39,989 nt of DNA from a virus, in the IMG/VR virus record IMGVR_UViG_3300047472_000435, positions 1 to 39,989 of that record; one strand, given 5' to 3'. How positions within the stretch are numbered: position 1 is the stretch's first letter; every line of letters begins with the position of its first letter. The notes beneath the pieces are model-generated. The model searched no databases and was not told the DNA's origin. It saw nothing but the letters and a program-made list of their open reading frames with translations. This document shows positions 1 to 8,163 of this stretch, piece by piece. The position numbers were made by a program, and so were the translations under genes.

Positions 1-321
1 TCAGCGCAACTTCACCGCCGTACCAGTCGCAAACACAACAACCATTCCGCCCTTCCCGCCAGGCATGCTGATCTCGAAGTCCACCCCGACCACCGCATCT
101 GCCTGCAAAGCACGCGCCCTCTCCCTGATTTCTTCGGTCGCCTGAATACGCGCCTCCTTCAAAGCCCGCTCCAGCGTCTGCGACCGCCCACCGAAAAAAT
201 CGCGCATACCGGCAAAGATGTCACGGATCACATTGACCCCCTGCACCGATTCGGCACTGACGATGTCCAGGTATGCCGTGATCTGCCGGCCTTCAATGGC
301 GTGAGTGGTGGAAATGATCAT
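1..321 (-). CDS. YbjQ-family (UPF0145) protein, host gene
   Basis: A 106-aa protein with the compact fold signature of the YbjQ/UPF0145 family (annotated as putative heavy-metal-binding): an N-terminal strand leading into a long helix rich in Ala, Arg and Glu (residues about 45-70), then the motif ADAVVGVDFE and a glycine-rich turn before the last strand. The family forms small pentameric cytoplasmic rings; its physiological role is not settled. The gene is complete, with stop TGA at 1-3 and ATG at 319-321. Its composition matches the host chromosome, and it ends about 135 bp before attL. Before integration it would have lain downstream of the tRNA-Ser gene and on the same strand. Confidence 0.85.
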   Translation of the reverse strand: MIISTTHAIEGRQITAYLDIVSAESVQGVNVIRDIFAGMRDFFGGRSQTLERALKEARIQATEEIRERARALQADAVVGVDFEISMPGGKGGMVVVFATGTAVKLR

Positions 322-416
322 GGAATGTCGTCCCTATATGGATGAAAAAATCCGCGATTGTAATAGCTCAAAGCGGAATTCAAGCTGAAGCCAATAAAAA
401 TCCAGACGCCAGAAAC

Positions 417-456
417 CACAAAACCCCTGACTTCTTTCGAAATCAGGGGTTTTGTG
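417..456 (-). terminator. Terminator hairpin next to attL (original tRNA-Ser terminator)
   Basis: A 14-bp perfect stem (417-430 with 443-456) closes a 12-nt loop, and the minus strand is T-rich just after it. Before integration it would lie directly downstream of the minus-strand tRNA-Ser gene, so it is probably the native terminator of that tRNA. A diverged copy with the same layout sits beside attR. Confidence 0.75.
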
Positions 457-488
457 TACTGAATGTGGCGGTGAAGGAGAGATTCGAA
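457..488 (-). repeat. attL: attL core (32-bp repeat, tRNA-Ser 3' end)
   Basis: Identical over 32 bp to 38906-38937. Positions 466-488 correspond to the last 23 nt of the tRNA-Ser gene including CCA, and the remainder is 3' flank. Identity ends abruptly at 489, where phage sequence begins. This is the usual outcome of tyrosine-integrase insertion into the 3' end of a tRNA gene. Confidence 0.92.
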
Positions 489-1132
489 ACCGCCCGATTG
501 CGATTTTCGCGACATCGCCCCCCGGTTTATAAGGGTTTCAGGACGATAGTTAGCGCGCAAGCGGTCCCACGGCGGTCCCATGAGTTTGCGCGGCAGTCGA
601 ATACGCCAAGGGCCATAGAGGGAAATCTTTTTTTTGGGAGCGGCATCGGAAAAAGGTAATTTCGGTAACTTAATCAACTGACCGGCCTGAGAGCCTTGAT
701 TTAACTGGCCTGCGAGGGATCGGCACAAGGTAATTTTAAAGTAATGTATAGGTAAGGTTATTACCTTTTAAGGAAGTAATTTTTTTATTTATCCCCCCCT
801 TATAAATCAGTCACTTACGCTCACATTACTTTTTCCATTACTCAAAATTACTTTCTGAAGTAATCCAGCAAAGCCAATGAATACTGGGCTTTCCGCGATC
901 TACCGATATGCGAATTACCACATTACTTTTTTCCGACTGCGCTCCTGAAAATCAGCGCCTGCCGGTGCCCCATGTCTGACGAACTAACGACCCTGGTAAA
1001 ACGCATCGGGTGCCCTACCCTTCGCAGGGATTCGCAGGCTTTTTGTCTCATTCATTCAGTATCACAAAGCCCAGCCGTGGCTGCGCTCAGCGGATCGCAG
1101 GGCTGCGGAAAAAAAGACCCATTTAGCCCGCA
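489..1132. other. Non-coding phage end: integrase-arm-like and ATTACT repeats
   Basis: I see no convincing gene here; the open frames are short with poor starts. Two direct GTCCCA hexamers lie at 564-569 and 575-580, one helical turn apart, and the attR side has the same arrangement. Seven copies of ATTACT or its complement AGTAAT lie at 740, 775, 825, 837, 847, 859 and 922 in an AT-rich tract. The stretch probably holds attP-arm DNA, with binding sites for integrase and excisionase, and perhaps packaging sites next to cos. Confidence 0.5.
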
Positions 1133-1151
1133 GGCGAGGTGGGGGGATGAC
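1133..1151. other. cos: Candidate cos site
   Basis: The 19-bp sequence ggcgaggtggggggatgac resembles the P2 cohesive end as I remember it (a G-rich 19-mer starting ggcgaggcgggg). It lies upstream of the portal and terminase genes and near attL, where a phiCTX-type genome would have cos. The match is from memory and imperfect in its 3' part, so the call is tentative. Confidence 0.5.
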
Positions 1152-1221
1152 GGCGCGCGCCAGGTTTGAAGCACGCCTATGGCCTCGAATAACGGATCAC
1201 GTCTGGCTTGTTTCATTAACG

Positions 1222-1246
1222 AAAAAAGCCGCCTCAGGGGGCAGCT
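1222..1246 (-). terminator. Rho-independent terminator, minus strand
   Basis: On the minus strand a 7-bp stem (AGCTGCC / GGCGGCT, one G-T pair) with a 6-nt loop is followed directly by six T. It faces transcripts coming from the minus-strand terminase/portal operon. The TA-like pair at 1489-2042 sits between the end of that operon and this terminator, which suggests it was inserted there. Confidence 0.7.
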
Positions 1247-1488
1247 AATCGCAACATCACACGAATTCGAATGGCTTCAGAGAGGCGACTGTAGGAAGGG
1301 AAAGCCGAGATGCTAAGCTGCTTTCAGAGCTGATGGCGAATTGACCTTCCGTCGGGATATTCGTCTGCACCATTAACTTTTAGGTTGCACAGGCGATCAA
1401 AGACTATACCTTCAGTGAAATCGTCACCATAAATTATGGCTGTCTGTTTCAGGCGTAGAGCCACAATCACCCAGTGGGTGCAAGGATC

Positions 1489-1668
1489 ATGAAAAGAGAA
1501 TACCAGCCAGCACCGCATGACCCTTCGTCAGAGGAGGTCAATTTCGACATCACGCGCATGAGAAAAGCTATCGAGGAGGGGCAGCGCTTCGTTATGCCTG
1601 AAGGTATGCCACGCGAAAGCTTTCGTGAATGGATGCGCGAGAACGCCAATAAATGCCGAACCAAGTAG
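1489..1668 (+). CDS. Putative antitoxin of a TA-like pair
   Basis: A 59-aa acidic/basic mixed protein with no family I can name. The region around residues 20-55 is helical and charged (e.g. RKAIEEG, ESFREWMREN). I place the start at ATG 1489; the only SD-like sequence, AAGG, is just 3 nt away, so a GTG at 1474 remains possible. Its 3' end overlaps the next gene by 16 bp, a typical translationally coupled arrangement for toxin-antitoxin operons. Composition is poorer in GC than the phage core. The antitoxin role is inferred only from size, gene order and the toxin-like neighbour. Confidence 0.5.
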   Translation: MKREYQPAPHDPSSEEVNFDITRMRKAIEEGQRFVMPEGMPRESFREWMRENANKCRTK

Positions 1669-2042
1669 AATTCAGCGAACATTTCACTAGCCTTTTTATA
1701 AATCTTTCCCAAGAAGAGCAAGACCTCATTGAGGAATTTGTATTCCACTTCGAGACGAATGGTCTTCGCACGTTCATAGGAAAAAAAGGGCCCAACGACA
1801 ACGTTCCTCATTCAGACCCCAACCGTCAGGTTAAGATCGCTTTTGCTAAGCGACATAGACTTTGGCATGTTCATATCGGCTATCCCCGCTGGAATAGTTG
1901 TCGCAACCCGGCAGGCGGGTATAAAACGTCGAATTACGTAGTCCATTTTCAGAAATTCAACGATTCACATATCGCATTGGTCGACTACAACTCGCATGAC
2001 CCTATGGTCATGCCTAGCAAGACTTCTCTTTTTCGAAGATAG
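1653..2042 (+). CDS. Putative YafO-like toxin
   Basis: A 129-aa protein, close to the length of the YafO mRNA interferase family. An N-terminal helical segment (LSQEEQDLIEEFVFHF, about residues 18-33) is followed by FETNGL, GKKGPNDNV and a central WHVHIGYPRW strand, reminiscent of the FGRD...HIH layout of YafO-type toxins; the C-terminus has further His and aromatic residues. If so, it would cleave mRNA on ribosomes. The start ATG lies inside the upstream gene, giving a coupled pair. The locus is AT-richer than its neighbours and lies on the opposite strand to the portal gene, ending 5 bp from the portal stop. It could also be another RelE/ParE-superfamily toxin. Confidence 0.5.
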   Translation: MPNQVEFSEHFTSLFINLSQEEQDLIEEFVFHFETNGLRTFIGKKGPNDNVPHSDPNRQVKIAFAKRHRLWHVHIGYPRWNSCRNPAGGYKTSNYVVHFQKFNDSHIALVDYNSHDPMVMPSKTSLFRR

Positions 2043-2047
2043 CCTTC

Positions 2048-3070
2048 TTAGGCCTCCCCCGCGATTTCATAGGGTTTGAAACGCAAAACCTCCTCCCCTA
2101 GCCAATGATTCAACTCAGTCATTCGCGTCTGAATGGGTTCCAGCTCGTTGGACGCATATATCTGCGTCGCCTCCCTGATCGACCCGAACCCACCCGCGTT
2201 CTGCGGCACAATGCCCATCAGCTGTGGCGGAATGCGCAGGCTCGCCAGAACATCATCACGAGTCTGATTCTTGATAGAGTTGAATTCATCCTTCGCCGCC
2301 ACCTCGCTCACCGGAATTAACTGAATGCCGTCCTTCTTACCGGTCGGCGAGTACACGAACAAATTCCGGAAATTCCCCGGCCCCTTCGATTCCTTCAGCG
2401 CCTTACGCAACGCATCAATATCAGCCTCAGTCTGCGCCGCATCCGTCATGTACAAGATGAACCCGGCATGACTGCCGTTCTCGTAGTACTTACGCCGAAA
2501 GAGCGTCGCCGACTCGTTCAGCAACGCCGACTGCAAAGCACTGATCCACTCCGGCAGCCCATAAATCTCCTGATGCAGATCCGCCTCACGCAGGTGAAAA
2601 ATGCTGTCCGGCTCAAACGCGTGTTCATCCTTCCACCCACGCACTTGGTAAAACTGCCCATCCGGCCCGGCGCGCATGTACTTGGCCAACGGCGTTTCCA
2701 GCTTCCTAACCCCACCCAATCGCGAGCGGCGCCCTTCCAAGTACCCATTGCCCAAACACAAAAAGTCCAAGGCAAACTGCTCAAACGAAGCCCGTGACAA
2801 CAGCGGATGCGGGATAAACGTCTTGCTCAACAGGTTCCGCTTAAACATCAATCCCGAATGTAGATGCACGCTCGCCCCCACCGACCGGGCCAGCCCATCC
2901 AGCGACAGCGGCGGCTCATACCACCGCCCGTTGAACCAGCACTCCAGATAGTCGAGAACCTCCCGCCCCCCCAGCACCGGCGTCGGCTCGCCGAAGGAAA
3001 ACACCTGAGTCCCGGCGCCTGTGGCGGGTGTGGTCGCGGGCAACGTCTGGTTGGCCATTTGTTCGGTCAT
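2048..3070 (-). CDS. Q: Portal protein (P2 gpQ-like)
   Basis: A 340-aa portal vertex subunit of the PBSX/P2 gpQ family. A dodecamer at one head vertex admits DNA during packaging and joins the tail. Recognisable features are FSFGEPTPV near residue 25, the wing motif LGNGYLE (about 105), YYENGSHAGFILYMTD (about 195-210), KKDGIQLIPVSEVAAKDEF (about 245-265), and the conserved R-I-P-P-Q-L-MG-I motif (about 280-290). Length matches P2 gpQ (344 aa). Its ATG overlaps the terminase stop as ATGA, so the two are co-translated. It is a late gene transcribed leftwards, diverging from the scaffold/capsid operon. Confidence 0.95.
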   Translation of the reverse strand: MTEQMANQTLPATTPATGAGTQVFSFGEPTPVLGGREVLDYLECWFNGRWYEPPLSLDGLARSVGASVHLHSGLMFKRNLLSKTFIPHPLLSRASFEQFALDFLCLGNGYLEGRRSRLGGVRKLETPLAKYMRAGPDGQFYQVRGWKDEHAFEPDSIFHLREADLHQEIYGLPEWISALQSALLNESATLFRRKYYENGSHAGFILYMTDAAQTEADIDALRKALKESKGPGNFRNLFVYSPTGKKDGIQLIPVSEVAAKDEFNSIKNQTRDDVLASLRIPPQLMGIVPQNAGGFGSIREATQIYASNELEPIQTRMTELNHWLGEEVLRFKPYEIAGEA

Positions 3071-4827
3071 CAGTAAATCTCCATACGCCCGGTGTTGGCA
3101 GTGGTCTGCCCCTCAAGCGGTTCGTGGTGCAATGCGTGGAAGAGCGCCCAGGCCAGGTCGGCGTGGCCGGTGTTGTCGTTGCGGCCGGCGGTGTAGGTGT
3201 ACTGGCGTCCGCCGGCGGTGACGGTTTTGCGGATCGCCATCAGCGACTGGGCCATGTCGGTCCAGCCAGCATCGAATTCGAGCCGGCCCTTGTGGATCAC
3301 GTCGTAGGCCTTGAGTACCAGGCGGGTTTTGACTTCGGGCGAGTAGCTGAAAGTAGTGACCGCTGGGAAGAACTGGCGCACCAGCTGAGCCACGCCGCTG
3401 CCCAGGCCGGTGACGTCGATGCCGATGTAGGTCACCCAGTAACGGTTGCAGACGCTCTTGATAAATGCGGCCTGCGCGGCGAAGTCCATACCGCGGAACT
3501 GGTGGCGTTCCAGGATGCGGAACTTGCCTCCCGGCACCAGCGGCGGCGCGACCACAACCATGCCGGAGCAGTCGCCCGTCTCGGCCGGGTCGTAACCGAT
3601 CCAAACCTGACGGTCGCCGAACGGGCGCATGGCGAAAGGTTTGTAGTCCTCGGCCCACTCGACCCAGCTATCCACCATGCAGGACTGCAACAGGGTTAGC
3701 GGGAAGATGCTCGCGCCGTCGTCGACGAACTCGCACATCAGCAGGTTGGCGAACGCTTCGGGGCTGTACTCCCGGCGCAGCTCCTCGATGTCGAACAGGT
3801 CACACCCACCCCGCTCTGCGTCCAGAATCGTGACGATCTGCCGCCACAGCCGATCCTCACAGAAACGGCCCTGCTGGAGCGCGCCGTGGGATACGTCCAC
3901 CTTCGTATGCTGCGCGGCGGGCTTGCCTTTGTTGAAGCGCTCGCCCGTCCAGAAGGTGTAGGCCTCATGGGCCATGCTCGAAGGCGTGGAAAAATAAGTC
4001 TTGCGCCACTTCTTGTGCATCGCCATACCCGAAGCGACTTTGTTCAACTCCTCGAACTTGAACGTCCAGAAGAACTCATCGAAGTAGAAGTTGCCGTGGT
4101 AGCCCTGGGCGGTACGGGCGTTGGTACCGAGGAAAAACAGCTCGGCGCCGTTGGGCAAAACGATGGGATCGCCAGTCAGCTCGACGCCGATCACCTCACG
4201 GCAGAACGCCTGAATGTAGCCCCGGAACAAATAGGCCTGGTTCTTTGAGGCCGACAGGAAAATCTGGTTGCGCCCGGTGTCCAGCGCATCGATGAACGCC
4301 TCGCGGGCGAAGTAGTAAGTCGCGCCAATCTGCCGGCTCTTGAGGATGACGCGGGTTCGCTGATTGCCAGCCCGGTACCAGTCTTTCTGATAATCGAAAC
4401 AGCCATCGATGAAGGCCTCACGCAGCAGCTCGATCTGGTCTTCGTCAATCTCGTTCTTAACGGCCTTTTTCTTCGGCTCGGCGTTGCGTTTCGCCAGATT
4501 CGGGTTGAGGTCGGTTTCGCTACCGCCCACCTGAAAGCGCTGGATCCGCGCTTGGCGCTCCAACTGCCGGTGCAGCAGGTCGATCTCTTTGAAGTCGCCG
4601 CCGCTCTTATTGTCCTTGAGGATCAACTGCACCAACCGCGCTTCCAGTGCCCCGCCGATACGCTCGACGTTGTCGGCCCGGTCCCACTCGTCGCGAGCCT
4701 TCCAGCTGTGTAGCGTTTTTTCCTTTTCGCCCGTAGCCTCGGCAATCTCGCAGATGCGCCAACCCATCCAGTAGAGGAACTTGGATTGGCGGCGCGGATC
4801 GATGGGCAGCAGTGCGGTCGTAGTCAT
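3070..4827 (-). CDS. P: Terminase large (ATPase) subunit (P2 gpP-like)
   Basis: A 585-aa packaging motor close in length to P2 gpP (590 aa). An N-terminal helix-turn-helix-like region (CEIAEATGEKEKTLHSWK, about 26-43) and the family motif KSGGDFKEIDLL (about 75-86) precede the ATPase. This has a Walker A variant SRQIGATYYFAREAF (about 162-176), followed by Walker B FYFDEFFW. The C-terminal nuclease begins at GYDPAETGD. It cuts at cos and drives DNA into the prohead with gpM and the portal. ATG 4827 is chosen by analogy with gpP; no strong SD is visible. The start lies in the divergent region shared with gpO. Confidence 0.95.
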   Translation of the reverse strand: MTTTALLPIDPRRQSKFLYWMGWRICEIAEATGEKEKTLHSWKARDEWDRADNVERIGGALEARLVQLILKDNKSGGDFKEIDLLHRQLERQARIQRFQVGGSETDLNPNLAKRNAEPKKKAVKNEIDEDQIELLREAFIDGCFDYQKDWYRAGNQRTRVILKSRQIGATYYFAREAFIDALDTGRNQIFLSASKNQAYLFRGYIQAFCREVIGVELTGDPIVLPNGAELFFLGTNARTAQGYHGNFYFDEFFWTFKFEELNKVASGMAMHKKWRKTYFSTPSSMAHEAYTFWTGERFNKGKPAAQHTKVDVSHGALQQGRFCEDRLWRQIVTILDAERGGCDLFDIEELRREYSPEAFANLLMCEFVDDGASIFPLTLLQSCMVDSWVEWAEDYKPFAMRPFGDRQVWIGYDPAETGDCSGMVVVAPPLVPGGKFRILERHQFRGMDFAAQAAFIKSVCNRYWVTYIGIDVTGLGSGVAQLVRQFFPAVTTFSYSPEVKTRLVLKAYDVIHKGRLEFDAGWTDMAQSLMAIRKTVTAGGRQYTYTAGRNDNTGHADLAWALFHALHHEPLEGQTTANTGRMEIY

Positions 4828-4874
4828 GGCCGCGATGCTGCCGCCCGCGACCGCGACTCAACAGCACCGCCCCT

Positions 4875-4893
4875 TGTAGCCCCCGCCCTTACA
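4875..4893. promoter_or_regulatory. Candidate Ogr-binding site, P/O divergent region
   Basis: TGTA-N11-TACA dyad in the 170-bp gap between divergent terminase and scaffold genes. The same 19-bp architecture recurs before gpV and before gpFI and nowhere else that I noticed. P2-type late promoters carry a TGT...ACA dyad near -55 bound by Ogr/Delta activators. The centre is 113 bp from the gpO start and 57 bp from the gpP start. Confidence 0.6.
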
Positions 4894-4996
4894 GTCCCGC
4901 CTCATTGCCGCAACTCGCGCGCGTCACGACCATGCCCCTCATCGCAACGCACTGCTCAGCCAACAGCAGGCGCCCTACGCAATGAGGATTCCCGGC

Positions 4997-5827
4997 ATGA
5001 AGAAATTTCGCAGCAACTGGTTCCGCGTCGCCGTCGAGGGCGCTACCTCAGACAAGCGCACCATCAAACGCAGCTGGCTGGAACAGGCCGCGAAGAACTT
5101 CAACCCGTCCACCTATGGCGCCCGCATTTGGCTGGAACATTACCGCAGCGTGCTGCCCGACAGTCCGTTCAAGGCCTACGGCGACGTGCTGGCAGTGAAG
5201 ACCGAAGAAGTGGACATGAACGGCCAGAAGAAACTGGCGCTGTTCGCCCAGGTTGAGCCGACGCCTGAACTGATCGCCATGAACAAGGCGAAGCAAAAGA
5301 TTTACACCTCCATCGAAATCGACGACAGCTTTTCCGATACAGGTGAGGCGTACATCGTTGGTCTGGCGGTGACCGACTCGCCTGCCAGCCTGGGTACCGA
5401 CGTCCTCGCGTTCTCCGCTCAAAAACCCGAAGCCAATCCGTTCAAGGATCGCCATTACTCCGCGACCTCGATGTTCACCGAGGCGGTCGAAACCGAGCTG
5501 ACATTCGAAGAGATCGAGGAAAAGCCGAGCATCGGCGCCCAGCTTTTCAGCAAGGTCCAAAACTTGCTCAAAGGCAAACAGACCAAGGACGACAGCGAGT
5601 TTTCCCAGATCAGTGATGCGGTCGAAGCCGTCGCCGAACACGTCAAGGACCTGCCGGACCAACTGACCGCCGAAAAGAAATTCTCCGCAGGCCTGAGTAC
5701 CCGACTGGATCAATTGAGCAAGGACTTCACCGAGTTGAAGACCAAGCTCTCCACCACCCAAGACCACAACCAAAAGACGCGCCCTCCGATTACCGGCGGC
5801 GATAACTCGGTCGTGACCGACTGCTGA
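4997..5827 (+). CDS. O: Capsid scaffold and maturation protease (P2 gpO-like)
   Basis: A 276-aa protein that in P2 scaffolds the procapsid and cleaves itself, the capsid and the portal through its N-terminal serine protease. It begins KKFRSNWFRVAVEG, shows IWLEHYRSVLP (about 48-58) with the expected protease His, KIYTSIEID, and GLAVTDSPASLGT (about 126-138) with the candidate Ser; the C-terminal third is a charged, helical scaffold domain. I start at ATG 4997 because GAGGA lies 8 nt upstream, while the earlier ATG 4982 has no SD. It is the first gene of the rightward head operon, 43 bp before the capsid gene. Confidence 0.93.
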   Translation: MKKFRSNWFRVAVEGATSDKRTIKRSWLEQAAKNFNPSTYGARIWLEHYRSVLPDSPFKAYGDVLAVKTEEVDMNGQKKLALFAQVEPTPELIAMNKAKQKIYTSIEIDDSFSDTGEAYIVGLAVTDSPASLGTDVLAFSAQKPEANPFKDRHYSATSMFTEAVETELTFEEIEEKPSIGAQLFSKVQNLLKGKQTKDDSEFSQISDAVEAVAEHVKDLPDQLTAEKKFSAGLSTRLDQLSKDFTELKTKLSTTQDHNQKTRPPITGGDNSVVTDC

Positions 5828-5870
5828 CAGTCAGCCCCACCAAAGCCCCGAAAAACGAAGGACGATCACC

Positions 5871-6878
5871 ATGCGTAACGACACACGAGTTCTGTTCAAC
5901 GCTTACCTGCAACAGCTTGCTCAGCTGCACGGCGTGAGCGACGTCACCACCAAATTCACCGCCGCACCGAGCGTTGCCCAGACGCTGGAAACGCGTATTC
6001 AGGAATCCAGTTCGTTCCTCAGCTCGATCAACATTTACGGCGTATCCGAGCAGTCCGGCGAGAAAATCGGCATCGGTATCGATGGCACGATTGCGAGCAC
6101 CACCGACACCACCGTGAAGGATCGCGAACCCCGTGACCCGAGCAGCCTGGACAATCGCGGGTACACCTGCACGCAAACCAACTTCGATACCGGCCTGCGT
6201 TACCAGAAGCTGGATCAGTGGGCGAAGTTCAAAGACTTCCAGGCGCGTATCCGCGACGCGATCATCAAAGCCCAGGCACTCAACCGGATCATGATCGGCT
6301 GGAACGGTACCAGCCGCGCCGCCACGTCGAACCCAGCCACCAACCCGCTGTTGCAGGACGTCAACATCGGTTGGTTGCAAAAAATGCGCACCGAAAACGA
6401 AGCCCGCGTCATGGCCGAGGTAGCAGCTGGCAGCGGCAAAATCGAAATCGGAGCCGGTAAGGACTTCGAAAATATCGATGCGCTGGTTGTCAGCATGGTC
6501 AACGAATTTATTGACCCGTGGTATCAAGAAGACACCGATCTGGTGGTCATCTGCGGCCGTCAGCTGTTGGCAGACAAATACTTCCCGATCATCAACAAGA
6601 CTCAGGCGCCGACTGAAATGCTGGCCGCTGACATCGTCACCAGCCAAAAGCGTCTGGGCAATCTGCCTGCCGTGCGCGTGCCGCACTTCCCGCCCAACGG
6701 CCTGCTGGTGACTCGCCTCGACAACCTGTCGATCTACTGGCAGGAAGGCACCCGCCGCCGCACCGTCGTCGACAACGCCAAACGCGATCGCATCGAGAAC
6801 TTCGAATCGGTCAACGAAAGCTATGTGATCGAAGACCTTGGCTGTGCAGCCATGGCCGAAAACATCACCCTGGTTTGA
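5871..6878 (+). CDS. N: Major capsid protein (P2 gpN-like)
   Basis: A 335-aa HK97-fold capsid protein of the P2 gpN family (P2 gpN is 357 aa). It starts with MRNDTRVLFNAYLQQLA, typical of the family, and contains the conserved segment YTCTQTNFDTGLRY (about 102-115), MIGWNGTSRA (about 141-150) and the C-terminal IYWQEGTRRRTVVDN followed by RDRIENFESVNESYVIEDL. gpO-dependent N-terminal trimming is expected. The SD GGACG lies upstream of ATG. It is tightly packed between gpO and gpM and should be one of the most highly expressed late genes. Confidence 0.96.
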   Translation: MRNDTRVLFNAYLQQLAQLHGVSDVTTKFTAAPSVAQTLETRIQESSSFLSSINIYGVSEQSGEKIGIGIDGTIASTTDTTVKDREPRDPSSLDNRGYTCTQTNFDTGLRYQKLDQWAKFKDFQARIRDAIIKAQALNRIMIGWNGTSRAATSNPATNPLLQDVNIGWLQKMRTENEARVMAEVAAGSGKIEIGAGKDFENIDALVVSMVNEFIDPWYQEDTDLVVICGRQLLADKYFPIINKTQAPTEMLAADIVTSQKRLGNLPAVRVPHFPPNGLLVTRLDNLSIYWQEGTRRRTVVDNAKRDRIENFESVNESYVIEDLGCAAMAENITLV

Positions 6879-6889
6879 GAGCGACGACC

Positions 6890-7588
6890 ATGACCAACCC
6901 TTGCCGTCGTCATTTTCAACGCGTCACTGCCGCCAAGGAGGCGGCAGCCGTCGAACCTACTCAAACCATGGCCGGCGCCACGGCTTACGAACATCAGCTC
7001 AACCAGTTGCTGCAAGATCGACTGCGTCTGAAACAGGTGCAATCGAACCAAGGCAAGGCGGAACTCAAGCGTCAGCTGCTACCCGAATACATCCCTTACG
7101 TGCAGGGCGTGCTGGACGCCGGCCAAGGTGCCCAGGACGAAGTGCTGACCACCATCATGGTCTGGCGTTTCGATGCCGGCGACTTCATTGGTGGCCTCGA
7201 CATCGCCCAGTACGTGTTGCAACACAAGATGGTCATGCCGGACCGCTTCGCCCGCACGTTGGGCTGCCTGGTCGCCGAAGAAGTCGCGACCGCCGCCTTC
7301 AAGGCGCAGAAGGTGGGCGAGCCGTTCGACCTGGCCATCCTGCACCGAACCGCTGAGCTGACCGACGCCGAAGACATGCCGGACCAAGCCCGCGCCAAGC
7401 TGTTCCTCGCCATGGGCCGCGCAACGCTCGAAGGCATCAACGACGAAAAGCCCGGCCAACCTGGCCAGGTGCAAGCCGGCATCGACTTGCTGAAAAAAGC
7501 CATCGACCTGCACGACGCCTGCGGTGGCAAAAAGGATCTGGAGCGGGCCGAGCGCCTGCTCAACAAAATCGCTGCCGCTGGCAGCTAA
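6890..7588 (+). CDS. M: Terminase small subunit (P2 gpM-like)
   Basis: A 232-aa terminase endonuclease/DNA-recognition subunit of the gpM family (P2 gpM is 247 aa). An N-terminal basic region (NPCRRHFQRV) is followed by a helical body with KAELKRQLLPEYIPYVQGVL, VWRFDAGDFIGGLDIAQYVL and MPDRFARTLGCLVAEEV. It recognises cos and, with gpP, makes the cohesive ends. ATG 6890 is used; it lies 11 nt after the gpN stop with a weak GAGAG SD. The upstream in-frame TTG at 6875 is less likely. Confidence 0.92.
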   Translation: MTNPCRRHFQRVTAAKEAAAVEPTQTMAGATAYEHQLNQLLQDRLRLKQVQSNQGKAELKRQLLPEYIPYVQGVLDAGQGAQDEVLTTIMVWRFDAGDFIGGLDIAQYVLQHKMVMPDRFARTLGCLVAEEVATAAFKAQKVGEPFDLAILHRTAELTDAEDMPDQARAKLFLAMGRATLEGINDEKPGQPGQVQAGIDLLKKAIDLHDACGGKKDLERAERLLNKIAAAGS

Positions 7589-7692
7589 CCGAGCGTCCCC
7601 ACGCACCCCGCCGGCTCGGGGCGGATCGGCCAGGCCGCTCCTCCTGAACGTGAAGCCCCGACCACCGGCGACCTACAACAGAGCGCAGATTC

Positions 7693-8163
7693 ATGAGCGG
7701 ATTCGTAGCGGGCGGCAGGACTAGTCCGGCCTCCAGCGGCCACATCAACACCGACCCCTTCTGGCCATCGATCGACCTCGACGACGTGCGCGGTACCTTA
7801 CGCATTGACTCCAGCGTCACGCCGATCCGTCTGGAAACCGCGACTATCGCCGCCGCCATCAGCGTGAATCGTGAGTTCGCCACATGGCGCCGCGCCAAAC
7901 AGGCCGAGGGCTACGTCACTCTCGCGGACGTACCGGCCGAGCAGATCGAGGACAAGTCCGAACTCGTTCACCTCTACCAACGGGCGATCTACGCCGCGAC
8001 CGGAGCGGAGATCTGCGAACGTTACCGCTCCTACGACAGCACCAACAGCGGCAACCAGAACGCCGAAGAACTGACCCCAAGCATCGACGAACTGCGCCGC
8101 GACCAACGCTGGGCCGTGCGCGACTTCCTCGGCCTCGGCCGTACCACCGTGGAGTTGATCTGA
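7693..8163 (+). CDS. L: Head completion/stabilisation protein (P2 gpL-like)
   Basis: A 156-aa head-closure protein, near P2 gpL (169 aa), thought to seal the filled head at the portal after packaging. Family landmarks are DPFWPSIDLDDVRG (about 22-35), a stretch of short helices with NREFATWRRAK, ELVHLYQRAIYAATGAEICERYRSYDSTN (about 90-118) and RWAVRDFLGLGRTTVELI at the C-terminus. Its stop overlaps the next gene as TGATG. About 105 bp without a gene separates it from gpM. Confidence 0.93.
   Translation: MSGFVAGGRTSPASSGHINTDPFWPSIDLDDVRGTLRIDSSVTPIRLETATIAAAISVNREFATWRRAKQAEGYVTLADVPAEQIEDKSELVHLYQRAIYAATGAEICERYRSYDSTNSGNQNAEELTPSIDELRRDQRWAVRDFLGLGRTTVELI

Noticed and set aside
342-659. 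105-codon open frame over attL
   Set aside because: It crosses the attL core and the terminator hairpin and so cannot be a conserved gene; created by the junction.
740-927. CRISPR array
   Set aside because: Repeats are only 6 bp, irregularly spaced and in both orientations; no spacer-repeat layout.
972-1169. 65-codon open frame over the candidate cos
   Set aside because: No SD, arginine/serine-rich composition and overlap with the cos candidate.
5790-6686. 298-codon open frame on minus opposite the capsid gene
   Set aside because: Overlaps gpN completely and has no SD; composition typical of reverse-strand reading of high-GC genes.
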